DNA from: Collinsella sp. An2
Lineage (GTDB): Bacteria > Actinomycetota > Coriobacteriia > Coriobacteriales > Coriobacteriaceae
DNA length: 64,000 nucleotides
Reading direction: 5' to 3'
Assembly: GCF_002160065.1 (NCBI RefSeq)
Contig: NZ_NFJW01000004.1
Span: 62,001-126,000 of the forward strand
Shown in pieces: positions 18,098 through 26,510 of this stretch (its first letter is position 1; each line of letters begins with the position of its first letter). Position numbers and translations under genes: made by a program. Below the pieces are notes generated by a model that was given only the letters and a program-made list of their open reading frames with translations, searched no databases and was not told where the DNA came from.

Positions 18098-18895
18098 ATG
18101 GTCTGGCCGCTGTTCAAGCACGAGCTCAGGTCCTGTGCCGCGCCCGTTGCCGTCGTCGCGTGCGTCCTCGCGCTCTACGCCGGGGCGGTGGTCGGCATGT
18201 TCGATCCCGAGCTCGGGGAGTCGCTCGAGACCATGCGGGGGGCCATGCCCGAGCTGTTCGCCGCCTTCGGCATGGCGGACCAAGGCTCCACGCTGCTGGA
18301 GTTCCTCGTCAGCTACCTGTACGGCTTCCTGCTCGTCGTCTTCCCGCTCGCCCTTGCGGCCATGCTGACCGACCGGCTCATGGTGCGCCGCATCGAACAG
18401 GGAAGCATCTCCTACCTGCTGGCACAGCCCGTGGGGAGGGCGCGCCTCGCCACCTCGCAGCTCCTCGTCATGACGTCGTGCCTCATTGCCCTCATGGCCG
18501 TCATGGGTGCTGTCGAGTATGCCTGCGCGGAGGCCCTCTTCCCCGGGGAGCTTGCGGCTGCGGACCTCCTCGCCATCAACGTATCCACGCTCTGCCTCTG
18601 GTCCTTTCTCGCGGGCATTTGCTGGCTCTCCGCCTGTGCCTTGCCGGGCACCGCTGCCGCGCGCTGGGCGGGCGCGGCGATTTGCATCGCCTTCGTGCTC
18701 ACCGAGATGGCCTCCGGCGTGGGCGAGGGGCTCGCGTGGCTCGGCGACGTCACTCCGCTGGCGCTGTTCGATCCGCTCGGCGTCGTCTCCGGCGAGGCGG
18801 GCGCGCTCGCGGGGTCGACGATTCTGGCACTTGCCGGCATCGCTCTCGCCTCGGTGGGCACCGCCGCGTTCTGCAGGCGCGACTTCAGCGTCTAG
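18098..18895 (+). CDS. ABC-2 type exporter permease
   Basis: 265 residues with six predicted transmembrane helices and no long extracytoplasmic domain, as in ABC-2 permeases. Starts with W-P-L-F-K-H-E-L-R-S, the amphipathic N-terminal helix common in this group. Third gene of the TetR-ATPase-permease operon, which is as GC-rich as the preceding exporter cassette. The substrate cannot be read from the sequence; similar operons export drugs or peptides. Confidence 0.9.
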   Translation: MVWPLFKHELRSCAAPVAVVACVLALYAGAVVGMFDPELGESLETMRGAMPELFAAFGMADQGSTLLEFLVSYLYGFLLVVFPLALAAMLTDRLMVRRIEQGSISYLLAQPVGRARLATSQLLVMTSCLIALMAVMGAVEYACAEALFPGELAAADLLAINVSTLCLWSFLAGICWLSACALPGTAAARWAGAAICIAFVLTEMASGVGEGLAWLGDVTPLALFDPLGVVSGEAGALAGSTILALAGIALASVGTAAFCRRDFSV

Positions 18896-18906
18896 TTCGC
18901 CCATGG

Positions 18907-18948
18907 GAGGGGCCGCCCAACCGATCAATCCCTACGGGCGGTCCCTCT
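18907..18948 (+). terminator. Terminator hairpin after the ABC-2 operon
   Basis: GAGGGGCCGCCC (18907-18918) pairs with GGGCGGTCCCTC (18936-18947) with one bulge/mismatch. It begins 11 bases after the permease stop; the T tract is short. Confidence 0.65.
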
Positions 18949-19123
18949 CGCATAGATTAGTTTCGAGGCGCATTTCGGAAGAGAATGGCTGCCAGGCATG
19001 CGCTCAGTGGGAGGGATACGGGCGATGATGGTGCCAAGTTGTGCGAGGGTTAGCACATCACGCCGATGGCTTGTGACAGCAGGTGGAATTATCCGAAGGC
19101 AGCTTCTAGGTTGTTGCATTACC

Positions 19124-19145
19124 TGTATGTGACTGGGTACATACA
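19124..19145. promoter_or_regulatory. Inverted repeat upstream of the antitoxin gene (candidate operator)
   Basis: TGTATGT (19124-19130) and ACATACA (19139-19145) form a 7-bp inverted repeat, 33 bases before the antitoxin start, in an AT-rich stretch. RelB/DinJ-type antitoxins autoregulate by binding such sites near their promoter, so this is a plausible operator (inference). Confidence 0.4.
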
Positions 19146-19178
19146 TTAACAATATTCAACAAAAGGTTGGAGATTGTT

Positions 19179-19424
19179 ATGAGTTGTCAGCTAGCGACAC
19201 GCATCGATGATGTGGAAGCGGAGCGTTTTCGCGAAATCACACGTCGCCTGGGCACGACACCGGCAGATGCGATGCGAATCTTCGTATCCGCCTTTAATGC
19301 GCATCGCGGCTTCCCGTTTGATGTCCGGCTGGCGGAGCCGGCAGTCGAGGCGTTTTCCAGCGAGCAGGAGGCAGCAGAGTTTTCGGACCATCTCGCCATG
19401 AGGATGATGAGCGATGCGTGGTGA
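19179..19424 (+). CDS. RelB/DinJ-type antitoxin
   Basis: 81 residues from ATG 19179 (TTGGAG upstream). It has the ribbon-helix-helix arrangement of RelB/DinJ: L-A-T-R-I-D-D-V-E-A-E-R-F, then L-G-T-T-P-A-D-A-M-R-I-F-V, followed by P-F-D-V-R. The C-terminal part, normally the toxin-binding segment, is acidic. Its 3' end overlaps the toxin gene by 11 bases. The antitoxin is of the RelB type while the toxin is of the MazF type. Confidence 0.88.
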   Translation: MSCQLATRIDDVEAERFREITRRLGTTPADAMRIFVSAFNAHRGFPFDVRLAEPAVEAFSSEQEAAEFSDHLAMRMMSDAW

Positions 19425-19731
19425 GATATGGACGATGCGAGATGATCTCTATGCGAGCAAAGCTCGCCCGGTGGTCATCGTTCAGAGCGATGAGATTGCT
19501 GGCTTCGACTCGGTCGTTCTCTGTCTTCTGACTACATACGACAATACGGATGCGGCAACTCGGGTGCGCGTAGAGCCGTCTGCCGAAAATGGCCTAGAGC
19601 GTACGAGTTTCGTTATGACCGAGAAGATTGCGTCGGTAAGCCGCAGTATGCTTGGCAAACGTATCGGCATACTTGAAGAAGTCTATATGAAGCAGGTGTC
19701 GCAATCATTGAAAGTGGTTCTTGGCTTGTAA
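19414..19731 (+). CDS. MazF/PemK-family toxin (mRNA interferase)
   Basis: 105 residues. Opens with the MazF signature R-G-E-I-W (consensus R-G-D-I/V-W), followed by K-A-R-P-V-V-I-V-Q and a central V-V-L-C-L-L-T-T; later V-M-T-E-K-I-A-S-V (consensus D-Q-I/x-x-x-D) and L-G-K-R-I-G. MazF toxins cut mRNA at short sequence motifs. Overlap with the antitoxin gene gives co-translation. Confidence 0.88.
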   Translation: MRGEIWTMRDDLYASKARPVVIVQSDEIAGFDSVVLCLLTTYDNTDAATRVRVEPSAENGLERTSFVMTEKIASVSRSMLGKRIGILEEVYMKQVSQSLKVVLGL

Positions 19732-19739
19732 GTGCGCAA

Positions 19740-20210
19740 CTATTCAGAAGCGGGCTGGAAGTGCTTCTCGTTCCTGCTCATCGACACGCGGCTGGCGAGC
19801 ACCCTGGCCTTCCTCTCGCGCTCGGATTCGAAGAAGGGCGCCGTGAGCTCGTAGGGGTCGCCCCCGCGTCCATGATCATCCTGTTGAACCTTTATGTAGT
19901 ACTCGATGTCGAGTGTGAGGGAGAGGACTGTCTTGCGGAGGTGGTGGTCGAGCCTTGTGAGCTCGGCGAGGTAGGCGAAGTCAAGGTTGATGTAGGAGCC
20001 GAAGCGCTCCGAGCCGGGGTTGGTGTAGCGGGAGAAGCACTTCGCGGACGCCTTCACCTTGAAGAAGAAGTTGTTCTCCCGCAGGAACCGCTCGGCTTCC
20101 CGCTCGTCCATCAGCTCGAAACGGCCCCCTCGGTCCTTGAGGTGACGGACCTGCTGGACGTCGTCAATGAGCGGACATCCCCTTGTTGTCGCGGTGCCGG
20201 AATCTCCCAT
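19740..20210 (-). pseudogene. Truncated Abi_2 (AbiD/AbiF-like) gene
   Basis: 156 codons. The first 110 residues follow the Abi_2 order (F-L-x-E-N-N-F-F-x-K-V, F-G-S-Y-I-N-L-D-F-A-Y-L-A-E-L-T-R-L-D-H-H-L-R-K, D-I-E-Y-Y-I-K-V). After Q-Q-D-D the sequence leaves the family; the HEPN R-N-x-x-A-H motif, present in the intact gene at 2449-3462, is absent. The central domain seems deleted. Ends next to the MazF gene stop, convergent with it. Confidence 0.75.
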
Positions 20211-20305
20211 ATCGGCTCAAAAAGAAAATGCGACTGAAGGTACAGGTACCCGCAGCCGCTAAAAGCCCTAGGGCTTTTCACAATGACTGAAGTATATCCG
20301 ATCGG
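20211..20305 (-). ncRNA. Possible structured leader RNA upstream of the Abi remnant
   Basis: Read on the minus strand just upstream of the Abi start, this region has an 18-base perfect palindrome AAAAGCCCTAGGGCTTTT (20261-20278), a small GGTAC/GTACC hairpin (20239-20250) and two copies of CTTCAGTC bracketing them. Structured RNAs are known upstream of abiF-type genes (the abiF motif), and this arrangement would fit, but I cannot check the covariance model. It could equally be a simple terminator hairpin. Confidence 0.35.
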
Positions 20306-20431
20306 GGCGGACGGGGAAAGCGCATGGGAAGTGCTGGCCATCCATCAGAGGAGTTCCATACCCTCGACACAGAGGGGCCTGCGCGCACGACGATTACGCT
20401 GGCGCCGACGGGGGCGGGGCAGGCTCGCCCC

Positions 20432-20697
20432 TCACCTTTGGGACATGCCGAAGATGAGGGCGTCCTCGCGCTCCATGTCAGAGGGCTCCTCCTCGCCGCG
20501 CATGGCGGAGAGGTCCCGCGCGAGGAAGTTAGCGGTCCAGGCGAGCCCTCGTCGACCTCGCCGACGGACCGTATGCGCCTGAGCTTCCGGAACACGCGCC
20601 ATCTCGTGGCTAAGGAAGTACTTGGTCGCGGGGAAAATCCACTCGTCGGGATCGAGGCCGAGCTTGAAGAGAAATGTCCTCGCGTGCTTGTATGATT
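20432..20697 (-). pseudogene. Decayed coding fragment, family not recognised
   Basis: On the minus strand a protein-like reading can be followed through two apparent frameshifts: F-L-F-K-L-G-L-D-P-D-E-W-I-F-P-A-T-K-Y-F-L-S-H-E-M-A-R-V, then F-R-K-L-R-R-I-R-S-V-G-E-V-D-E-G in another frame, then L-A-W-T-A-N-F-L-A-R-D-L-S-A-M-R-G in the first again, ending at a TGA. No start codon. It is the remains of a gene I cannot name, lying between the Abi remnant and cas3. Confidence 0.35.
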
Positions 20698-20761
20698 ACA
20701 GCAGAAAGCAACTCCTTAAGACATGAAGCCTAAGGTTCCTTATCTACGATGGAGGTGCTCA

Positions 20762-23098
20762 ATGCGTTGGTATGCGCATTCGCCCAGTGAAGAACGTCCA
20801 GGCTACTGGCAAAACCTCGACTCGCATTTATTGAATGTTGCGGCGTTGGCCAAGGGCTTCTCCGACAAATTTGGTTTCTCCGTTTGGGGCGATGTGCTGG
20901 GGAGATTACATGACATTGGAAAAGCGACCGCTGCATTTCAGGAGCGGCTTGCAGGGTCTCGGCAGCATGTTGACCACGCAACGCCGGGTGCCCTCTTTGC
21001 GTATGCCTCGTTCCAAACGCCTCAAGATAAAATTGCTGCAGCCATTCTTGCATATGCAATCGCTGGACACCATGGAGGTATGCCCAACGGGCTGGCAAAA
21101 GGCCCATTTGCACAGAGAGTGCCGCTTACTAATCGGTTCAAGGCATATGACGACAGCGACCTCGCGTGGGTTAATGCGCGACTCGGAGAGCTTGGCATTG
21201 CGCTCCCCGGCGTAAAGGATCTTGAACCGTTGCCGTTTCTTTGCAGAATGCCACAGTCTGCCCAGGATGATAAGGCGTTTCGGGACAGTGCAGTCTTCTC
21301 CCTTTCGCTGCTGTGCCGCATGCTCTATTCCTGCCTCGTGGATGCCGACTACTTAGACACAGAGGCATTCATGATGCCTTCGAGAGCGAACGTTCGAGCT
21401 TCGAGCCGACCTCTGGCTCTGCGGGAGCTGTCCGATCGTTTAGACCATTATCTAGATGCGCTTACGGCGAGCGCTTCTCCTTCAGCAGTGAATGATGCCC
21501 GGGCAAGCATACTCGGGTCCTGCCGCGTGGCGGCTGATAATAAACCGGGGGTCTTTACGCTTACTGTACCGACCGGCGGTGGAAAAACGCTGTCAAGTCT
21601 TTCGTTCGCGCTCCGCCACGCCATCGCGCACGGGATGGAGCGTGTTATCTACGCTATTCCGTATACGTCAATCGTTGAGCAGACGGCGCAGGTATTTCGG
21701 AATGTACTCGGTGCGGAAAATGTGTTAGAGCATCATTCGAATTACGATTTTGAAGAGGATGCCGAACGCGGCGAAATCTCTCGTCTGCTAACGCAAAACT
21801 GGAATGCACCAATCGTGGTAACAACCAATGTTCAGCTCTTTGAGTCGCTATTCTCAAATCGCCCCGGCAAGTGCCGCAAAGTCCACAATATCGCGCGAAG
21901 TGTCGTTGTGCTCGACGAGGCACAAACACTTCCCGACGGTCTGTTGAAACCGACGTTGGCCATGATTGAAGACCTTTGTCTTGATTTTGGCGCGAGCGTT
22001 GTGCTGTGTACGGCGACGCAGCCGGCGCTCGCGGGCTTGTGGCCGTTTGGAACAGAAGCGCGCGAGATTGTCACAAACAGAAATGGATTCGACAGAGCGT
22101 TTGGTGGTCGCACGCAATTTGTCTGGGAGACGGAAATCGATGAACAGGATCTTGCGTCGCGACTCGTGGATGAGCGCGCGGTACTTTGCATCGTGGGCAC
22201 CAAATCGAAGGCGAAGTCGATTTACGAGAATGTGAAAAGCCTGATTGGGGTTGCCGAAGATCAAGCTGAATGCAATGGCTGTTGCGACTTTGGCCTGTTT
22301 CACCTGAGCGCAAACATGACGCCGCTGCATCGTTCTCGCGTGTTGGAGAAGATTCGCGCCCGCCTGACAGCCGGCGAGCGCTGTATCGTGGTATCGACGC
22401 AGCTGATCGAGGCTGGCGTTGATATCGATTTTCCGAGCGTTTATCGCGAGCTTGCCGGCATTGACTCTCTGTTCCAAGCCGCCGGACGTTGCAACCGCGA
22501 AGGCACACGAGCGCAAGGCGAGGTGCACGTATTTGAGCTCTTAAGCGATCGCGAAAAGCCGACACCGCACACTTGGCTCGAGCGCATGAAGAGCATAGCG
22601 CGCGCTCTGATTGAGCGTAACGGCGGTGTGATAGACGACGAGCTCGTTCCCGCGTTCTTCAGGCAGCGTTACGAAACAGATGGCGACGGCCTCGATGGGA
22701 AGGGTATCTTTCGCGAGTTGACGGATAGGGGGCTGATAGAAAGTGAACTGAAAACGCTTCAGTTGGAGTCGGTGGCAAACGAGTACCGGATTATCGAGGA
22801 CGACACCACGCCCGTATTCGTTCCTTGGGGTGAGGACGGCGCGAAAATGCTGTGCGATTTGCAGCGCCGGATTGAGCACGGCGTTGAGCCTGCCGCGCTA
22901 GTCATGAGAATGCAGCGCAGCAGTGTTTCTGTTCGCGGCTATCTTTATGAGAAGCTGAAGGAAGCGGGCGCCATCGACGACGAGTCGTATCAACCGCTTG
23001 CCGTTTTACAGCCCGACGTCGGGGGCAACCGGTATTACAGTGATGAGGTCGGACTGTTGCTGCCCGGCGAGGAAGAGCTGAACGACTTGATTGTCTGA
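20762..23098 (+). CDS. cas3: CRISPR-associated helicase/nuclease Cas3 (type I-C)
   Basis: 778 residues from ATG 20762 (GGAGG six bases upstream); an earlier in-frame ATG lacks a ribosome site. N-terminal HD nuclease domain with G-R-L-H-D-I-G-K and later A-G-H-H-G-G. Helicase motifs: T-V-P-T-G-G-G-K-T (Walker A), V-V-L-D-E-A-Q-T-L-P (motif II, D-E-A-Q), S-T-Q-L-I-E-A-G-V-D-I-D-F and G-R-C-N-R-E-G. Cas3 is recruited by Cascade after target binding and degrades the displaced strand. First gene of the cas operon. Confidence 0.97.
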   Translation: MRWYAHSPSEERPGYWQNLDSHLLNVAALAKGFSDKFGFSVWGDVLGRLHDIGKATAAFQERLAGSRQHVDHATPGALFAYASFQTPQDKIAAAILAYAIAGHHGGMPNGLAKGPFAQRVPLTNRFKAYDDSDLAWVNARLGELGIALPGVKDLEPLPFLCRMPQSAQDDKAFRDSAVFSLSLLCRMLYSCLVDADYLDTEAFMMPSRANVRASSRPLALRELSDRLDHYLDALTASASPSAVNDARASILGSCRVAADNKPGVFTLTVPTGGGKTLSSLSFALRHAIAHGMERVIYAIPYTSIVEQTAQVFRNVLGAENVLEHHSNYDFEEDAERGEISRLLTQNWNAPIVVTTNVQLFESLFSNRPGKCRKVHNIARSVVVLDEAQTLPDGLLKPTLAMIEDLCLDFGASVVLCTATQPALAGLWPFGTEAREIVTNRNGFDRAFGGRTQFVWETEIDEQDLASRLVDERAVLCIVGTKSKAKSIYENVKSLIGVAEDQAECNGCCDFGLFHLSANMTPLHRSRVLEKIRARLTAGERCIVVSTQLIEAGVDIDFPSVYRELAGIDSLFQAAGRCNREGTRAQGEVHVFELLSDREKPTPHTWLERMKSIARALIERNGGVIDDELVPAFFRQRYETDGDGLDGKGIFRELTDRGLIESELKTLQLESVANEYRIIEDDTTPVFVPWGEDGAKMLCDLQRRIEHGVEPAALVMRMQRSSVSVRGYLYEKLKEAGAIDDESYQPLAVLQPDVGGNRYYSDEVGLLLPGEEELNDLIV

Positions 23099-23129
23099 CG
23101 AATTGCGTCCAACTTGAAAAGAGGTTGGG

Positions 23130-23801
23130 ATGGGGTTTGGAATCAGGGTTCTTGTCAGCGGTGAACGCGCGTGTTTTACCCGTCCGGAAATGAAGGCGGA
23201 GCGCGTGAGCTATGATGTGATAACGCCATCCGCGGCACGAGGCATTCTCGAGGCGGTGTATTGGAAACCGGCGATACGCTGGCATATCGATGCGATCGAC
23301 GTACTGAACGAGATTCGCTTCGATACGTTCAGGCGCAACGAGCTGGAAGGCAAGCTGAGTTATCGAGATGCCAAGGCTGCGGCAGACAAAGATGCTCCAT
23401 TGTCGATTGTCGCTTCAGCTAATCGTCAGCAGCGCGCAACGATGTACCTCAAGCATGTTGCCTATGTCATCACTGCGCACTTCTCGTTAACCGATAAGGC
23501 GGGAGCGGACGATACGCCCGAGAAGCACTACAACATTGTGTTGCGGAGGTTGCGCAAGGGCCAACACTTTAATCAGCCCGTTCTGGGTTGTCGAGAGTTC
23601 CCCGCCACGGTATCTCTCCTTGAAAAAGATGATGAAGCACCCCGTTCATATTACGCAGACGTTGACGAGCGCGACTTGGGATTCGTGCTCTATGACTTGG
23701 ATTTCTCTAATCCGGAGTCACCTCAACCGCTGTTCTATCGCGCGGTTATGCGGCGCGGCCACATTGATGTCGCAGGGGCTGCGAGTGGGGTGGTTTCATG
23801 A
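23130..23801 (+). CDS. cas5c: Cas5c (Cas5d), pre-crRNA endoribonuclease
   Basis: 223 residues. In type I-C systems Cas5 replaces Cas6 and cuts the repeat to make crRNA. Y44 (E-A-V-Y-W), K108 and H109 (M-Y-L-K-H-V) sit where the catalytic Tyr, Lys and His are found in characterised Cas5d proteins. The G-R-Q/R-Q-R-A-T sequence and L-G-C-R-E-F-P (glycine-rich RNA-binding loop) are typical. Its stop overlaps the cas8c start by 4 bases. Confidence 0.95.
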   Translation: MGFGIRVLVSGERACFTRPEMKAERVSYDVITPSAARGILEAVYWKPAIRWHIDAIDVLNEIRFDTFRRNELEGKLSYRDAKAAADKDAPLSIVASANRQQRATMYLKHVAYVITAHFSLTDKAGADDTPEKHYNIVLRRLRKGQHFNQPVLGCREFPATVSLLEKDDEAPRSYYADVDERDLGFVLYDLDFSNPESPQPLFYRAVMRRGHIDVAGAASGVVS

Positions 23802-25579
23802 TTCTGCGGGAGTTGAGTAATTTATACAGCCGGTTGACTGCAGATCCAGATTCAGGTGTCCCACCGTTGGGTTGGAGCAGCGAAAAGGTTTCTTTTGGCA
23901 TCATGCTCGCCGAAGATGGTCGCGTTCAGTCGGTCGTTCCCTATAACTCTGGGACGGATAAGAACGCTTCAAATTACCGAACAATGAATGTACCGGAACA
24001 TGCGGGTCGGTCTGGCAAGAACCCCGCGCCGTACTTTCTGTGCGATACGGCTAAATATTTTTTCGCCATGGATGAAAAGAGCGGCGATTGCAGGTTTGCC
24101 GACTCCCGTGAGCTACATGAGACCGTACTGGCGCAGTGCGAAAGTGCGGCAGCTCGGGCGGTTTTGTCGTTTTTCGCCCGCGGTCCTCATCCAGAAGAGT
24201 TGCGTGAGGCGGATCGCGACGCCCTTGGTAAGGGCGGGTTCGTGGTATTTTGCCTGGCCGATACGGCTAAGCCGGTAAGCGACGACCCCTTGGTTAGGGA
24301 TGCCTGGTCGACTTATCGTGCGGCGGCACATACAGACGATGTTGTGGGGTTTTGCTCGGTGACGGGCAAACGAACCCAGCTTGCGAGGTTGTTTCCTCAG
24401 GTAACGGGATTGCCGGGCGCACAGTCTTCAGGCGCATCGCTCGTTTCCTTCAATTTCCCCTCTTCAGAGTCATACGGCAAAAAGCAGGCATTCAATGCCT
24501 CGATATCCAAAGATGTGGCCCAAGCCGCCGGCTCTGCGCTGAAATATCTCTGCGCGCGGAAGGAACGTCGCATTTCTCTTGGAGACACCTTCATCGTTTA
24601 TTGGGCAGATCGTTCAGCCCCGCTCGAGGATTCATTTGCGTTTTCATTTTTGCTTGGCATGCCAAAAGGCGAAGACGAGGAAACCCTCCATCTCATCCAA
24701 AACGCATTTGAGCGCCTGCGCAGGGGACTTCCCATCGAGGGGGCTGTCGATACGAACGTTTCTTACTGCGTGCTCGGTATCGCGCCGAATAACGCACGTC
24801 TTGCCGTGCGTTTCTTTGAACAAAACAGCTTGGGAGAACTGGCTGAGCATTTCTCGTGGTACCTCCGTGATATCGATATGGCGGGGGTACGCCCCGCATC
24901 TCTTCAGCAGCTGCTGAGTCAGACGGCGCCACAGGGGGATGCAGACAAGATTCCAAGCACAATTTTGCATGCGGCATTTGAGGCAATGGTCAAAGGAACG
25001 ATGTTCCCGGTTGCGTTGCGCCAACTCGTTCTCGAGCGCATGCATGTCGATCAGGGAAGTAATAACAAATGGGATCTTGGCCAGAGAGCGGCGTTGCTCA
25101 AGGCGTATATGGTTCGCAAATGGAGGAAACGGGGTTACATACCGAGTAACGAGGAGAGGATTGACGTGTCGCTGAATCGAGAAAACTCCAATGAGGGGTA
25201 TCTGCTTGGCAGAATGTTTGCCGTGATGGCACGTGCTCAGCGTGCTGCCGTTGGCGAAACCAACTCAACGATTGTCGAGCGTTATATCGGGTCGCTGTCG
25301 ACAACTCCGAACAGGGTGTTCCAAACTCTTATGCGAGGGTTCCACACGCACCTTTCGACTCTGAAGAAAAAGATGCCCGGGCTTGCGGTGAGCCTCTCTA
25401 AGGAGATGGATGAGATCGTGGGCAAGATGCCGGGCGATGGACTTGTTCCCAAGGCGCTTTCGTCGGACGATCAGTGCGAGTTTTTCATCGGCTATCACCA
25501 GGAGCGAGAGGATCTCTGGTCGAATCACCGTACGGTGGATAGCGAGAAATTGACCAATACCGAGGATGTTGAGGAGTAG
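23798..25579 (+). CDS. cas8c: Cas8c (Csd1), large Cascade subunit
   Basis: 593 residues. Starts at the ATG overlapping the cas5c stop. The N-terminus has the I-L-R-E-L-S-N-L-Y and P-L-G-W-S-S-E-K-V-S-F opening of Csd1 proteins; later P-Y-F-L-C-D-T-A-K-Y and R-L-F-P-Q-V-T-G-L-P-G. It recognises the PAM and holds the target. The C-terminal part most likely also yields a separate small subunit from an internal start (see cas11c). Confidence 0.95.
   Translation: MILRELSNLYSRLTADPDSGVPPLGWSSEKVSFGIMLAEDGRVQSVVPYNSGTDKNASNYRTMNVPEHAGRSGKNPAPYFLCDTAKYFFAMDEKSGDCRFADSRELHETVLAQCESAAARAVLSFFARGPHPEELREADRDALGKGGFVVFCLADTAKPVSDDPLVRDAWSTYRAAAHTDDVVGFCSVTGKRTQLARLFPQVTGLPGAQSSGASLVSFNFPSSESYGKKQAFNASISKDVAQAAGSALKYLCARKERRISLGDTFIVYWADRSAPLEDSFAFSFLLGMPKGEDEETLHLIQNAFERLRRGLPIEGAVDTNVSYCVLGIAPNNARLAVRFFEQNSLGELAEHFSWYLRDIDMAGVRPASLQQLLSQTAPQGDADKIPSTILHAAFEAMVKGTMFPVALRQLVLERMHVDQGSNNKWDLGQRAALLKAYMVRKWRKRGYIPSNEERIDVSLNRENSNEGYLLGRMFAVMARAQRAAVGETNSTIVERYIGSLSTTPNRVFQTLMRGFHTHLSTLKKKMPGLAVSLSKEMDEIVGKMPGDGLVPKALSSDDQCEFFIGYHQEREDLWSNHRTVDSEKLTNTEDVEE
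25166..25579 (+). CDS. cas11c: Cas11c small subunit translated from inside cas8c (predicted)
   Basis: In frame with cas8c, a GTG at 25166 (codon 457) is preceded by GAGGAGAGG (25151-25159), an excellent internal ribosome site at the right spacing. It would give 137 residues starting V-S-L-N-R-E-N-S-N-E-G-Y-L-L-G-R-M-F, a helical protein. Internal translation of the small subunit from cas8 is established for type I-C (and I-B, I-D) systems. Position and size fit; the exact start is my inference, with an ATG at 25214 as the alternative. Confidence 0.65.
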   Translation: MSLNRENSNEGYLLGRMFAVMARAQRAAVGETNSTIVERYIGSLSTTPNRVFQTLMRGFHTHLSTLKKKMPGLAVSLSKEMDEIVGKMPGDGLVPKALSSDDQCEFFIGYHQEREDLWSNHRTVDSEKLTNTEDVEE

Positions 25580-25581
25580 CC

Positions 25582-26502
25582 ATGTCTGAGCCTATTACCA
25601 ACCGTTACGACTTCGTGTTTTTCTGCGATGTGAAGAACGGTAATCCGAATGGCGACCCTGACGCGGGCAATCTTCCGCGCATCGACCCCGAGACGGGGCA
25701 TGGCATCATTTCGGATGTTTGCATCAAGCGCAAGATTCGCAACTACGTCGACCTTGTCAAAGCGGACGACTATGATAGCCCCGATGTTGAAGAGGGCGCT
25801 TTGGGCTACAAGATCTACGTTCAGGAGGGCGCGGTTCTGAATCAGCGCAACGAAAGGGCGTATGTTCACTACAAGCTTAAGCCCGAGAAGGCGAAGCTTC
25901 CCAAAAAGATCGAGGACCAGCGCCGGGTTACTAAGTTCATGTGCGACAACTTCTTTGACGTGCGCACGTTTGGCGCTGTGATGACGACGGGTGTGAACTG
26001 CGGTCAGGTGCGCGGGCCTGTGCAGCTCTGCTTTGGTGAGTCGATCGATCCGGTTACGCCGCTTGAAATGAGCATCACGCGCATGGCGGCGACCGAGGCG
26101 AGCGAAGGCAAGGACAATAAGACCATGGGACGCAAGCAGTACATCCCCTATGGCTTGTATCGTGTCGAGGGCTTTGTCTCTGCTCCTTATGCACAGAAGA
26201 CCGGCTTCTGCGAAGAAGATCTCAAACTGCTCTGGGAAGCTTTCATGAATATGTTCGAGAATGATCGAAGCACCGCACGTGGCCTTATGACTTCGCGCAA
26301 GCTTATTGTTTTCAAGCACGAGAGCAAGCTGGGAAACGCGCCTGCTGAACGTCTGTTCAGCCTTGTGAAGGTCGAGCGTACCATTCCGGATGGACAAGAG
26401 GCACGCTCGTATGAGGACTACAGAGTGCTTCTAGATGAGAACGAGTTGCCTGTGGGGGTAAGTGTCGAGCTCTATGACGCGATTGTGCCATCGGCTCTGT
26501 AG
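25582..26502 (+). CDS. cas7c: Cas7c (Csd2), Cascade backbone subunit
   Basis: 306 residues. Carries the Csd2 hallmarks N-G-N-P-N-G-D-P-D-A-G-N-L-P-R, D-V-C-I-K-R-K-I-R-N-Y and, later, D-V-R-T-F-G-A-V. Several copies form the filament that binds the crRNA spacer. Two bases after cas8c. Confidence 0.97.
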   Translation: MSEPITNRYDFVFFCDVKNGNPNGDPDAGNLPRIDPETGHGIISDVCIKRKIRNYVDLVKADDYDSPDVEEGALGYKIYVQEGAVLNQRNERAYVHYKLKPEKAKLPKKIEDQRRVTKFMCDNFFDVRTFGAVMTTGVNCGQVRGPVQLCFGESIDPVTPLEMSITRMAATEASEGKDNKTMGRKQYIPYGLYRVEGFVSAPYAQKTGFCEEDLKLLWEAFMNMFENDRSTARGLMTSRKLIVFKHESKLGNAPAERLFSLVKVERTIPDGQEARSYEDYRVLLDENELPVGVSVELYDAIVPSAL

Positions 26503-26510
26503 AGTGCAAG

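Noticed and set aside
17051..18928. Long minus-strand frame (625 codons) opposite the TetR/ABC-2 operon
   Set aside because: Rich in His/Arg/Glu, no domain, and antisense to two clear genes.
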